From Bacillota bacterium (lineage in GTDB: Bacteria > Bacillota > Clostridia > Lachnospirales > Lachnospiraceae), in assembly GCA_023411215.1 (NCBI GenBank), contig JAEYOY010000083.1, forward strand, positions 11,577-75,576: a stretch of 64,000 nt of DNA, read 5' to 3'. A program made the position numbers and the translations under genes. Shown here piece by piece: positions 54,488 to 63,953 of the stretch (positions are counted from its first letter, which is position 1; every line of letters begins with the position of its first letter). Under the pieces are notes generated by a model. The model saw nothing but the letters and a program-made list of their open reading frames with translations, did not search any database and was not told the origin of the DNA.

Positions 54488-55318
54488 TTACAATTTCTTA
54501 AACCATTCCATCCGATACTCAGAAGGACTCACTCCATTCATGCGCCGGAACACCCGGGCAAAATAATTAGAATCCGGATATCCAACCTGCTCACCCACAT
54601 CTTTCACACTTACTGTTGGTTGGCGTAGTAGTTTCTTTGCCTCCTCCATTCGGTATTCTGCCAGATATGCTGTAAAATTCAATCCAAATTGTTGTTTAAA
54701 CATTTTAGAGAAATAGGCGTCGGAATAATTTACCGCACGTGCCGCATCCTGCATCGAGATCTCTTTCATATAGTTCTTTTTAATATATTCTTCAATCATG
54801 TTTACCAATACATTCAGCCTGCTGAGAGAGATTTCCTCCATTCCTTCGTCAGCTGTCAAGACCTGACTGTACTCCTCCACCAATGGCAGCTCTGTTTCCT
54901 CTGCCTCCTCTCGAGAACCAACCTCCTTATACATGTTCCCATATTTTTCCTCGAGATGAATCGCTTCATCAACAACGCTGAGCAATTCTCTCTCCGAGTA
55001 TGGCTTCAAAAGATAATCCATAGCCCGCACCGCAATTGCTTTTTTCGCATATTCAAATTTATCATATGCCGATAGAAAAATAATACAAAAGCCTTGCTTT
55101 TCCTTGCGCATGATTTCCGCCACCTGAACGCCCTTAATTCCCGGCATTTCAATGTCCAGTATTACAATATGAATGTCTGTGCTGCGAAAGATTTCCAATG
55201 CTTTGTTCCCGTTTTCCGCCTCCAACACCTCATACTGTCCTCCATAACGCTTCTCTAATGTCTTTTTCAATACCATCCGCTCAATTAGTTCATCTTCTGC
55301 AATTAATATTCTTTTCAT
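54488..55318 (-). CDS. YesN-type response regulator (AraC output)
   Basis: A 276-residue regulator: receiver domain with phospho-acceptor D55 (VILDIEMPG) and an AraC-type DNA-binding C-terminus (about 170-270) with two helix-turn-helix units (SMQDAARAVNYSDAYFSKMF; VSVKDVGEQVGYPDSNYFAR). It is expected to switch on the ABC genes downstream. The start overlaps the kinase stop by four bases. Confidence 0.94.
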   Translation of the reverse strand: MKRILIAEDELIERMVLKKTLEKRYGGQYEVLEAENGNKALEIFRSTDIHIVILDIEMPGIKGVQVAEIMRKEKQGFCIIFLSAYDKFEYAKKAIAVRAMDYLLKPYSERELLSVVDEAIHLEEKYGNMYKEVGSREEAEETELPLVEEYSQVLTADEGMEEISLSRLNVLVNMIEEYIKKNYMKEISMQDAARAVNYSDAYFSKMFKQQFGLNFTAYLAEYRMEEAKKLLRQPTVSVKDVGEQVGYPDSNYFARVFRRMNGVSPSEYRMEWFKKL

Positions 55319-56820
55319 ACATTCCTCAAGTAAGCCTTTCGACGTCCAAATACCATGGTCACTGTGGTACCTTTTCCTTCTCTACTGTCAATTCTAACTT
55401 CTCCTTGTTCATAGTATGCCTTAATCCTTTTGTCTATATTCCCCAGTCCAATTCCCAGTCCTCTCCCGTTATTACTTCCGGCATCGCGTATCTGTTGCAG
55501 TTTTTCCTCATTGATTCCTACCCCATCATCTGCCACTATAATTTGCAGGTTTTCACCTTCCTTCCGAATACTGATTTCAATATGCCCACCATCTTCCTTA
55601 TCGTTTATTCCGTGAATCACTGCATTTTCTACCAAAGGCTGAAGCAGAAATACCGGAACCTCAACCTCCTCTGCCCGAATCTGACAATCAATCTTACACC
55701 GGATTCTGTCACCAAACCGTTTTTTTTGAATATACATGTAATCCTCCACAATTTTCAGCTCCTGGTTCAATGGGGCAAAGGCTTCTGTGGTACGTAGGCT
55801 GTAGCGTAGAAGATTACCTAGGGCCACCAGAATTTCCTCCGTGATAGGCGCTTCCTCCAGCTGGGCCATTCTGGTAGTCATATTCAATGTATTGAAAAGA
55901 AAATGCGGATTTAGCTGGCTTTTGACCAACTGCAACTGTGCAAAAGAAAACTGCTGTTCCAGATTCGCCTTTTCCAGCTCCTTTTGATGCAGTTGTTCTT
56001 CAATCACCCGCTTTTCTTCCATGGTAAGCACGTAATTGCGCATCGCATGCTTCATTTTATTAAAAGAAGAAACAAGTAGGCCAATTTCATCCTTACCCTT
56101 CCAGGACACATCCGGTATAGAAAAATTATTATTTTCAATTCCGGATGCAACTAAAACCAATTCAAGAACAATTCGTATGATACTGTTAATCATCGTATGA
56201 AGGAGCACAAAAAGAATACCAAGAGACAGAAAGCTGATTATAGTCAGAGTGTATGACTTCTGACTAAGTAATTGAACCTTCACCTCATAGTAGTTATTCC
56301 CTTCATCCAGAACCACCTTTGTGAGCCTGTTGGCATAGGTCTTCAGATAATCTTGCATTCGATACGTCTTATATAGGTCCGATATATATCCCTTTCCACT
56401 TCCTTTCAAAGCTATTGTTTTATCTCTCTGTTTCTGATATTCTTCATAGCTGTTGCGGATATTCCATGTGATTGCATATCGCTCTTCACCAATCTTTCTA
56501 TAGTCATAAGACAGCGCATCCTTATTTTTCATTGTTTCCCTGCTGGCAGCCAGAAATATCTCCTCATTTTCCGTCGTCCAGTCATGAACCATATTTTTAA
56601 AAGCTTCTGTTTCCGTATCAAGTGACTCCACGAACTTATAACTGGACAAATTATCATCCGCCAACAGCCTGATATCACCAATAAAAGCATGGCTCACATT
56701 AATGTTCAACAGAATTGCAACCGCCATAAACAGCGTTATGCCTATCATTAGCACATATAATTTCTTCTTTATGGAAAGCTCATACCAGCTCTCCAGCAAT
56801 CCTCTCTTTATCATATACAA
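55315..56820 (-). CDS. YesM-type sensor histidine kinase
   Basis: A 501-residue membrane kinase: one helix at about 21-40, an extracytoplasmic sensor region, a second helix at about 190-210, a HAMP linker, and a LytS/YesM-type kinase domain with the phospho-accepting H306 in SQLNPHFLFNTLN and ATP-binding glycines (DDGVGI, GRGLGIGLGNI). A TTG start at 56820 fits AGAGGAATG spacing; an ATG two codons later (56814) is the alternative. It partners the response regulator with which it overlaps. Confidence 0.92.
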   Translation of the reverse strand: MYMIKRGLLESWYELSIKKKLYVLMIGITLFMAVAILLNINVSHAFIGDIRLLADDNLSSYKFVESLDTETEAFKNMVHDWTTENEEIFLAASRETMKNKDALSYDYRKIGEERYAITWNIRNSYEEYQKQRDKTIALKGSGKGYISDLYKTYRMQDYLKTYANRLTKVVLDEGNNYYEVKVQLLSQKSYTLTIISFLSLGILFVLLHTMINSIIRIVLELVLVASGIENNNFSIPDVSWKGKDEIGLLVSSFNKMKHAMRNYVLTMEEKRVIEEQLHQKELEKANLEQQFSFAQLQLVKSQLNPHFLFNTLNMTTRMAQLEEAPITEEILVALGNLLRYSLRTTEAFAPLNQELKIVEDYMYIQKKRFGDRIRCKIDCQIRAEEVEVPVFLLQPLVENAVIHGINDKEDGGHIEISIRKEGENLQIIVADDGVGINEEKLQQIRDAGSNNGRGLGIGLGNIDKRIKAYYEQGEVRIDSREGKGTTVTMVFGRRKAYLRNV

Positions 56821-56969
56821 AACATTCCTCTTTTATTTCATCCTCGACATACCAAACTACCGGCATAATACTAAGAAAAGGAGCGAATACACCATAGCAT
56901 ATTATTCAAAAGATATCGTAATGCTCCTTTAGCCTTTCCAGAAATAGCAAATATTATTTATGAACCTGG

Positions 56970-57102
56970 TAATATAGACTGGTTACACTCCATCCAACTA
57001 CCCAGTAAAAAAGCTCTATTCCATTATACATCAAAATAATTCAGATATGTATTGGATAACAATGGAGAAATAACTCCTCCCTGCGGCGAACCTGACAATT
57101 TT
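56970..57102 (-). pseudogene. Group II intron reverse transcriptase remnant
   Basis: The minus strand encodes GSPQGGVISPLLSNTYLNYF, which is the conserved RT domain segment of group II intron proteins (normally GTPQGGVISPLLSNIYLN). An in-frame stop follows soon after, and no intron ends or maturase part is seen. It is only a fragment in the spacer between the kinase and uxaA. Confidence 0.75.
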
Positions 57103-57112
57103 AAACATGAAA

Positions 57113-57183
57113 AAGGACCCATGTGCTGTTACTTTTCGAACGATTTGCTCCAATCGTTCTTAATATAACAGTTCTGGGTCCTT
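57113..57183 (-). terminator. Three-tier terminator hairpin after the uxaA unit
   Basis: AAGGACCCA/TGGGTCCTT, then CTGTTA/TAACAG, then GAACGATT/AATCGTTC nest into one long hairpin; on the minus strand TTTTT follows. It lies about 170 bp past the uxaA stop, just after the orphan C-terminal fragment. Confidence 0.75.
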
Positions 57184-57194
57184 AATTTATTTAC

Positions 57195-57353
57195 TTAAAG
57201 ATTATAAAAATTCTGCTGAATATACTCTCTCGCGGCCATTGCATAATTGGGCTTACTGTCTTCTAAGGTACAGTGAATAAAGGGTTTCTTCTCCTTAATA
57301 AACAGTGATATCCTTTGATAATTAAGTTCACCAATCCATGCTGCCAGGGATAC
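57195..57353 (-). pseudogene. Orphan C-terminal coding fragment in frame after uxaA
   Basis: Directly after the uxaA stop codon the same frame stays open for 52 codons. It reads like a protein C-terminus (SLAAWIGELNYQRISLFIKE ... EYIQQNFYNL) and ends at its own TAA. It has no start. I cannot identify the family. It may be the tail of a deleted gene. Confidence 0.5.
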
Positions 57354-58859
57354 TTATAAAGTGACACCTTGTTTAAAGATAGCTAGATCATGATAACCGT
57401 TTTCTTCGCTTTTAACTTTCTTCCCAGAGGCAACATCTAACACGAAACGGTATAATTCGTGTGATAATTCCGGAAGGGTGATGCCGGATAATAGCTTACC
57501 TGCATCAAAGTCAATCCAGTCCTTTTTCTTCACGGCCAATGAACTATTGCTGGAGATCTTTATCGTTGGTACCGGCGCTCCAAAAGGAGTACCTCTACCT
57601 GTTGTAAATAGTATGATATGTGCTCCGGATGCAGCTAGCGCTGTAGATGCCACAAGATCATTTCCCGGTGAACTTAGTAGTAGTAACCCCTTTTTGTCTA
57701 CCTGTTCACCGTATTGGAATACACCTCTTACCAAGGAGCTACCTGATTTTTGGGTACAGCCCAAAGATTTGTCCTCTAAGGTTGTGATACCACCCTTCTT
57801 ATTTCCTGGTGAAGGGTTCTCATATACCGGTTGATTGTGTTCCATATAGTACTTTTTAAAATCATTGATAAGATTGACTGTCTGCTCAAAAACTTCTTCG
57901 TTCACACAACGTTTCATTAAAATTGTTTCTGCTCCAAACATCTCTGGAACCTCTGTTAATATAGAAGTTCCTCCCACATTAATCAATAGGTCTGAAAAGG
58001 CACCAACCAAGGGATTTGCAGTGATTCCGGACAGACCATCTGAACCACCACATTTTAATCCAATAATCAATTCTCCTGCAGAAATCTTCTCTCTTTGGAA
58101 TCCTTGTGCATAGCGAGCTAATTCTTCTAATAGCTTAAGTCCTTCTTCAATCTCGTCTTCACAGTCCTGACAATTAAGGAATTTAACCCTGTCTGCCTCA
58201 TATTCTCCCAGCTGTTGCTTCATTCCATCGATATGATTGTTTTCACAACCAAGACCAAGAACTAATACTCCTGCAGCATTGGGATGTTGTATTAAACCTG
58301 ACAAAATCTTTTGGGTATTGTTATGATCATCACCCAACTGGGAACATCCATAGGGATGGGCAAATGCAATTACCTCATCTACAAGATCTGAATACAACTC
58401 TTTACTTTTCTTCTCTAATAACCTTGCTATATCATTGACACAGCCTACCGTTGGTATAATGAATATTTCATTCCTTATGCCAACCTTTCCATTGTTTCTC
58501 CGATATCCATAAAAGAATAATTCTTCTTCTGTTAAATTCACCTGAGGTCTTGTCTCTTCATCGGTCTCCTGTATCGGTTGATAACTATATTCTAGCAGTT
58601 CACCCAATCCAGTCTTGACATTGTGAGTATGTATCCATTCTCCCTGCTTGACCTTTTGTATGATATGTCCTATGGAATAACCGTATTTTATGACTTCGTC
58701 ACCCGGCATGAGATCTACAAGAGCAAATTTATGTCCTGCCGGTACTTCCTCTCTTATGATAATCACTTCGTCATTAATACCTATCTCCTGATTTACTGAT
58801 AGATTTTCAAGGGCTACAGCCACATTATCTCTCTCATGTATCTTTATAAATGACTGCAT
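57354..58859 (-). CDS. uxaA: Altronate dehydratase
   Basis: A 501-residue UxaA. It has an N-terminal SAF-like part (about 1-75, KIHERDNVAVALENL), followed by the large hydro-lyase domain with FIIPTVGCVNDIARL, HPYGCSQLGDDHNNT and LKCGGSDGLSGITANP. It converts D-altronate to 2-keto-3-deoxygluconate. It lies 26 bp after uxaB and completes the galacturonate branch with uxaC and uxaB. No KDG kinase or aldolase is in the window. Confidence 0.96.
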   Translation of the reverse strand: MQSFIKIHERDNVAVALENLSVNQEIGINDEVIIIREEVPAGHKFALVDLMPGDEVIKYGYSIGHIIQKVKQGEWIHTHNVKTGLGELLEYSYQPIQETDEETRPQVNLTEEELFFYGYRRNNGKVGIRNEIFIIPTVGCVNDIARLLEKKSKELYSDLVDEVIAFAHPYGCSQLGDDHNNTQKILSGLIQHPNAAGVLVLGLGCENNHIDGMKQQLGEYEADRVKFLNCQDCEDEIEEGLKLLEELARYAQGFQREKISAGELIIGLKCGGSDGLSGITANPLVGAFSDLLINVGGTSILTEVPEMFGAETILMKRCVNEEVFEQTVNLINDFKKYYMEHNQPVYENPSPGNKKGGITTLEDKSLGCTQKSGSSLVRGVFQYGEQVDKKGLLLLSSPGNDLVASTALAASGAHIILFTTGRGTPFGAPVPTIKISSNSSLAVKKKDWIDFDAGKLLSGITLPELSHELYRFVLDVASGKKVKSEENGYHDLAIFKQGVTL

Positions 58860-58885
58860 TTCGACCTCCTTTCTAGAAATACCTG

Positions 58886-60340
58886 TTAAAGCTTTCTTAT
58901 TGCTTCCCTAATACCTGATTTTCTGATCTCTGTTAGATAAGATGCAACTGCATCCGTTAATCCCGGAATGTTGTTTAAATCTTGATTCCACCAAGAATTT
59001 GACAAGAATTTAATTACCAATGGCAATTCTTCTTCCCCAGAATGCTCTAAGAAGAACTCAAGCACATCCTTATCATCCATAATCAGATATTCCTGACCAT
59101 CTCTTTGTCCTACTAATGCTCCATTTCTAAGCTCTTTTCCATGATAGAAAGCGATTAGAGCTGCCAAAGAGAATGTAAGTCGATTTGGTAATTTGTTAAA
59201 TTTATTATAATAATCCAGCAAGCTAGGTAAACATCTTGCTTTCCATTTCGATACAGAATTCAATGAAATCGAAAGGAGTGCATGTTTGATGAAAGGATTT
59301 TGAAAACGTTCAGTAACTTTGTCTGCAAAGGATAATAAATCTTCTTTAGGCAGATGCAAGGTTGGTATAATCTCATCATAGATCGTCTTCGTCATGAAGC
59401 TATGTATATCCTCATCCTCCATAGATTCTTTTACAAAATCATTGCCTGCGAGATAGGATGCTAATGCAAAAGAAGTATGTGCTCCATTCAGTATTCTAAC
59501 TTTTCTTTGCTTATAAGGCTTTTGATTATCTGTAAATATAACAGGGAGTCCGGCTTTTGTTAGAGCTAGCTCATGCTCAATCTCTTTATCACTCTCGATT
59601 ACCCAAAGGGCAAAGGGTTCACCTGTTACAATTAAATTGTCTACATATCCAAAATCCTGCCAAAGCTTCTCTGCTTCATCCTTTGGAAAGCCTGTAACTA
59701 TTCTATCAACTAAGGTACTACAAAATACACAAGCCTCATTTAACCAGCCAATAAAATCTGCTTCCAAGTTCCACTTTTTTGCTAATTTTAGAACAATCTC
59801 CTTCAGATGGATTCCATTATCATCAATCAATTCCACCGGCAGAATGATCAAGCCCTTGTTCCTGTCAGCGGAAAAATGTAGATATCTTTCATGAAGTAAC
59901 TTTGTCAGTTTACCCGGGTAGCTTCTTGGAGGACACATATCATAGGTATCTTTATCATCATAGACAATGCCGGCTTCCGTAGTGTTCGATACTACAAAGC
60001 GTAGCTCCTCTTCCTTTGCCAAATCTGCATATCGTGTATACTCCTGATAAGCATCCACCACATCTCTTACACTGGTAACAACATGATTCGTGATTTGCTC
60101 GGCTCCATTATCTAAGCCTCTTAAGGATACGGTATACAGGCAATCTTGTTGCTTAAAAAAATCCAGATTACCAAATTCAATCGGTTTGATAAGGACTATT
60201 CCTCCGTTAAACATGCCTTTTTGGTTCGCTATATCCAACATGTAGTCAACAAATCCTCGCAGGAAATTGCCCTCACCATATTGGATTACTTTAATAGGTC
60301 TGTCGTCTCTTATTATCTTACTTTCATTTAAAGTATCCAT
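58886..60340 (-). CDS. uxaB: Tagaturonate reductase
   Basis: A 484-residue polyol/mannitol-dehydrogenase-family enzyme. The N-terminal VIQYGEGNFLRGFVDYMLD is the nucleotide-binding signature of UxaB, and the catalytic region RKVRILNGAHTSFALASYLAG is intact. It reduces D-tagaturonate to D-altronate with NADH. Transcription runs away from the LacI gene, so both can share the operator region upstream. Confidence 0.95.
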   Translation of the reverse strand: MDTLNESKIIRDDRPIKVIQYGEGNFLRGFVDYMLDIANQKGMFNGGIVLIKPIEFGNLDFFKQQDCLYTVSLRGLDNGAEQITNHVVTSVRDVVDAYQEYTRYADLAKEEELRFVVSNTTEAGIVYDDKDTYDMCPPRSYPGKLTKLLHERYLHFSADRNKGLIILPVELIDDNGIHLKEIVLKLAKKWNLEADFIGWLNEACVFCSTLVDRIVTGFPKDEAEKLWQDFGYVDNLIVTGEPFALWVIESDKEIEHELALTKAGLPVIFTDNQKPYKQRKVRILNGAHTSFALASYLAGNDFVKESMEDEDIHSFMTKTIYDEIIPTLHLPKEDLLSFADKVTERFQNPFIKHALLSISLNSVSKWKARCLPSLLDYYNKFNKLPNRLTFSLAALIAFYHGKELRNGALVGQRDGQEYLIMDDKDVLEFFLEHSGEEELPLVIKFLSNSWWNQDLNNIPGLTDAVASYLTEIRKSGIREAIRKL

Positions 60341-60367
60341 TGTACACCCTTCTTACTTTGTATTTTC

Positions 60368-60541
60368 TGTAAGTACTTTCATTTGCATTATAACGCGAAC
60401 ATTGCATTTAGTCAACACAAATTATCAAGTTTTTAGTGTATTAACCATATTATATTAAACTTTTTGTAATTTTTGCTATTTTAAAATAAGTCTTGATATT
60501 ATTTACATTATATCATATAATTCAAAATGTAAGTATTTACA
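60368..60541. promoter_or_regulatory. Candidate LacI-type operators (two copies)
   Basis: TGTAAGTACTTTCA (60368-60381) and TGTAAGTATTTACA (60528-60541) share the partly palindromic core TGTAAGTAYTTWCA. They lie between uxaB and the divergent regulator gene, where autoregulation by the LacI protein is expected. Confidence 0.55.
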
Positions 60542-60610
60542 TATCCTATTACAGAAATTTTACTTTATGTAAACTATTATATATAGTATCTTGTATTATA
60601 CATTTATTAA

Positions 60611-60638
60611 TTTACACTAATTCATGTGAATCTATAGT
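60611..60638 (+). promoter_or_regulatory. Candidate promoter of the regulator/uxaC unit
   Basis: TTTACA (60611-60616) and TATAGT (60633-60638) are spaced by 16 bases, 35 bases before the regulator's start codon. This is a reasonable sigma-A-type match. Confidence 0.5.
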
Positions 60639-60672
60639 AAATAAACAGCATAAAGCTAAGAGGTATTATTAA

Positions 60673-61677
60673 ATGAATATATATGATGTTTCAGAGAAGG
60701 CAGGAGTATCCATCGCTACCGTATCAAGGGTAATCAATGGGAATTCCTATGTCAGTGAAAAAACCAAGAAAAAAGTTCTAGAAGTGATTGAAGAGTGTGG
60801 TTATACCCCTAACGCCTTTGCCCGCGGATTGGGGCTTAATACCATGAAGACCGTGGGAATTATGTGTGCAGACTCTTCTGATCCATATATCGCAAGCGCT
60901 ATTTTCTACATTGAACAAGAGCTTCGCCAAAATAATTATGATGCTATCTTATGTTGTACCGGTTTTGAGTTGGAAGACAAAGAGAAATACATCAACTTAC
61001 TTCTCTCTAAAAGAACTGATGCAATTATACTCGTTGGTTCTAATTTCGTTGAAGCTGATGACAGTAAAAATAATTATATCAAGGAAGCTTCAAAATCAGT
61101 TCCTATCATGATCATAAATGGTACCTTGGGTGGTGAAAACATCTACTCCACCTTGTGCGATGACTATTATGCCGTTTACGAAGCTACGAGGGCCTTACAA
61201 AGCAGCGGTTGCAAGAATATCCTCTACCTATATAATGTAAAGTCATGCAGTGGTAACAAGAAATTATCCGGATATCTTGCGGTAATTGAGGCTGATTCAG
61301 AATCAAAGAAGCAAGAGGAGCTCATACAATACATTCAAGGAAATATTGTTGATGTTAAAAACCATTTAACTGCATTATATAAGAAAGGTCTTACGTTTGA
61401 TGCTATCGTGACTGCGGATGACAGCTTAGCCATCGGCGCTTTAAAGTTTGCTAAGGAGAACAGGCTGGCGGTTCCCGAGCAGTTATCGATTATTGGTTAT
61501 AACAACTCTATCATTTCACAATGCAGTGATCCGGAATTAAGCACCATTGATAATAAGTTGGAATCATTATGCCGTAATAGCATAGCTACCTTGATGGGCG
61601 TATTTAAAGGACAGGAGGTTCCACTTAAAACAGTATTTTCCGCAGAGATCATAAAACGAGGCACGACTCGTTTTTGA
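60673..61677 (+). CDS. LacI-family transcriptional regulator of uronate genes
   Basis: A 334-residue regulator. The helix-turn-helix is at the N-terminus (IYDVSEKAGVSIATVSRVIN), followed by the hinge and a periplasmic-binding-type effector domain (TVGIMCADSSDPYIASAIFY). AGAGGT precedes the ATG. Its place between uxaB and uxaC suggests it represses both units until a hexuronate intermediate binds (inference). uxaC follows after 38 bp in the same direction. Confidence 0.93.
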   Translation: MNIYDVSEKAGVSIATVSRVINGNSYVSEKTKKKVLEVIEECGYTPNAFARGLGLNTMKTVGIMCADSSDPYIASAIFYIEQELRQNNYDAILCCTGFELEDKEKYINLLLSKRTDAIILVGSNFVEADDSKNNYIKEASKSVPIMIINGTLGGENIYSTLCDDYYAVYEATRALQSSGCKNILYLYNVKSCSGNKKLSGYLAVIEADSESKKQEELIQYIQGNIVDVKNHLTALYKKGLTFDAIVTADDSLAIGALKFAKENRLAVPEQLSIIGYNNSIISQCSDPELSTIDNKLESLCRNSIATLMGVFKGQEVPLKTVFSAEIIKRGTTRF

Positions 61678-61715
61678 TATAATATTTTGCCGTATAGCGG
61701 CGGGAAGGTGATTTT

Positions 61716-63119
61716 ATGAAACAATTTTTAGACAAGGATTTTCTTTTATTAAGCGACACCGCTAAGACCTTATTTCATGACTACGCAGATAAACTTCCGA
61801 TTATCGATTACCACTGTCACATTAATCCTATGGAAATAGCAACTGACCGTAGATTTGATAATATCACACAGGTATGGCTGGGTGGCGACCATTACAAATG
61901 GCGTCTTATGAGATCCAAGGGTATTGACGAGTACTACATCACTGGAGATGCCCCAGATAAAGAAAAATTCGTAAAATGGGCTGAAACCTTATCCAAATGT
62001 ATCGGTAACCCTTTATATCATTGGAGTCATCTAGAGCTTCAGCGTTATTTTGGATATTATGGTGTCCTTAACAGCAAAACAGCTGATGAAGTATGGAACC
62101 TATGTAACGCAAAACTAGCTGATCCATCCATGAGTGCCCGTAATATCATAAAAATGTCAAAGGTAACACATATCTGTACAACCGATGATCCTATCGACAG
62201 CTTGGAATGGCACGAACAAATAGCCGCTGACCCAACCTTCGATGTACAGGTTCTTCCAGCCTGGCGTCCCGATAAAGCTATGAATATCGAGAAGGATGCG
62301 TTTCTTGATTATCTTCATAAATTAAGCGATGTATCAGGCATATCCATCGACAATTATGAACAGTTTAAGGAAGCATTATACAAACGTATCCTCTTCTTCC
62401 ATGATCATAATTGCAGGATATCCGATCACGGTCTTGATTACATTATGTACTATCCTGCTTCTGAGAAGGAAGTGGACAGAATCTTCCAAAAGCGTCTTAA
62501 CAATGAACCCTTATCCATCACGGAAGTACTTCAATTTAAGACCGCTTTCCTCTTATTCATGGGTAAGACCTACTCTGATTTAGACTGGACAATGCAGCTT
62601 CATTACGGCTGCAAACGTAACAATAATACTCCTGCTTTCGGAAAACTTGGTCCTGATACAGGATATGATTGCATTAACAACTTTGCTCCTTCCGATCAGA
62701 TGGCAGATTTATTAAATGCTCTTCATACCGAGGGCAAATTACCAAAAACCATTATTTACAATTTGAATCCTTCTGATAATGCGGCGATTGATACAATCAT
62801 CGGATGCTTCCAGGATTCCTCTGCAATGGGTAAGATACAGCATGGAAGCGCTTGGTGGTTCAATGATCATAAGACTGGAATGACAGAACAATTGGTTTCC
62901 TTAGCAAGCAATGGATATCTTGCAGGCTTTGTAGGGATGCTTACCGATTCCAGAAGCTTTTTATCCTACCCTAGACATGAATATTTCCGTAGAATTCTAT
63001 GTAACCTATTGGGAACCTGGGTTGAGAATGGTGAGTATCCAGAGGATTATGAAATACTTGGAGAGATTGTATCTAACATCTCATATTACAATGCATTAAA
63101 TTATTTTAAGTTTAATTAA
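61716..63119 (+). CDS. uxaC: Uronate isomerase
   Basis: A 467-residue amidohydrolase-fold isomerase with the metal-binding DYHCHINP (H33, H35), the KWRLMRSKGI and WSHLELQRYFG segments and the late HGSAWWFNDHKTGM of UxaC. It interconverts D-galacturonate/D-glucuronate with tagaturonate/fructuronate, feeding uxaB and uxaA on the other strand. The start follows GGAAGGTG. Confidence 0.97.
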   Translation: MKQFLDKDFLLLSDTAKTLFHDYADKLPIIDYHCHINPMEIATDRRFDNITQVWLGGDHYKWRLMRSKGIDEYYITGDAPDKEKFVKWAETLSKCIGNPLYHWSHLELQRYFGYYGVLNSKTADEVWNLCNAKLADPSMSARNIIKMSKVTHICTTDDPIDSLEWHEQIAADPTFDVQVLPAWRPDKAMNIEKDAFLDYLHKLSDVSGISIDNYEQFKEALYKRILFFHDHNCRISDHGLDYIMYYPASEKEVDRIFQKRLNNEPLSITEVLQFKTAFLLFMGKTYSDLDWTMQLHYGCKRNNNTPAFGKLGPDTGYDCINNFAPSDQMADLLNALHTEGKLPKTIIYNLNPSDNAAIDTIIGCFQDSSAMGKIQHGSAWWFNDHKTGMTEQLVSLASNGYLAGFVGMLTDSRSFLSYPRHEYFRRILCNLLGTWVENGEYPEDYEILGEIVSNISYYNALNYFKFN

Positions 63120-63218
63120 AATCTTCTCCTATAAGATAATAAAATAAGAACGTTATAATGGGCTATTACAAAGCATCCATAAAAAGCCATTTATTCAATA
63201 GGAAGGGAGTAGTGTATA

Positions 63219-63882
63219 TTGTCAGATATCGTTATATCAGAAGCCAAGAGATGCTTACAGTGTAAAAAACCCTTATGTAAAGCAGGTTGCCCGGTTAATA
63301 CTCCGTTTAATGAAGTAGTCAGATTATTACTGGACGGAAATATTGTTGATGCGGGTGAGACGCTTTTTAACTGCAATGGATGTTGCTAGAACTGCACTGC
63401 GAAATGGTTCCCGCGAAGTATCAATCATGTACCGAAAAGGGCCTTCCAGTATAGAAGCAGAAAAAACAGAAGTTGAATATGCAAAACTTGACGGTGTAAA
63501 ATTTCACTTTTATCAGGCTCCACTTGAAATAGTAGATCAAGGTGTAAAATACAATATGACCCAAGTGATCGGTCAGGATGAACATGGTAAGGAAATCATA
63601 GAAATCATCCAAGGCTCCGAAGCTATTTACGAATGTGATTCTGTCATTATAGCAATTGGCCAAAATCCTAGAAGAAACATTGTTAATAACTCGAAAGGTA
63701 TTGATATTAATAATCGCGGACTGTTAGTAACCGATGAATGTGGCAGGACGACCAGAGATGGAGTGTTCGCTTCCGGAGATGTAGTAACCGGTGCAAAAAC
63801 TGTCGTTGAGGCAGTTCGGGTATCAAAAATAGTATCTGCCGCAATCGAAGAATATATCTTACAAAGTGAAGAGACGAAATAA
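63219..63882 (+). pseudogene. Glutamate-synthase-small-subunit-like oxidoreductase, internally deleted
   Basis: The N-terminal piece (TTG start at 63219, behind GGAAGGGAG) has the Fe-S cysteines of this family, C12-L-Q-C and C20-K-A-G-C, up to DAGETLF. It then stops at 63387. In another frame, from about 63372, the C-terminal part continues from the NAD(P) domain (AMDVARTALRNGSREVSI) to the FASGDVVTGAKTVVEA end. Roughly 170-190 residues between are missing, and the frame is shifted at the joint, so no functional protein can result. Confidence 0.85.
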
Positions 63883-63917
63883 AGAATAAAGTTTCTTTAT
63901 ATCTGCTTATATCATAA

Positions 63918-63953
63918 AACCGGAAGAAACACGCTTCGCGAGTTTCTCCGGTT
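63918..63953 (+). terminator. Hairpin after the broken oxidoreductase gene
   Basis: AACCGGAAGAAAC pairs with GTTTCTCCGGTT, with one bulged A and a loop containing GCTTCGCGA. The same loop motif occurs in a hairpin at 30980-31009. A G-run and a stretch of 14 As (63974-63987) follow, not a T-run. Confidence 0.5.
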
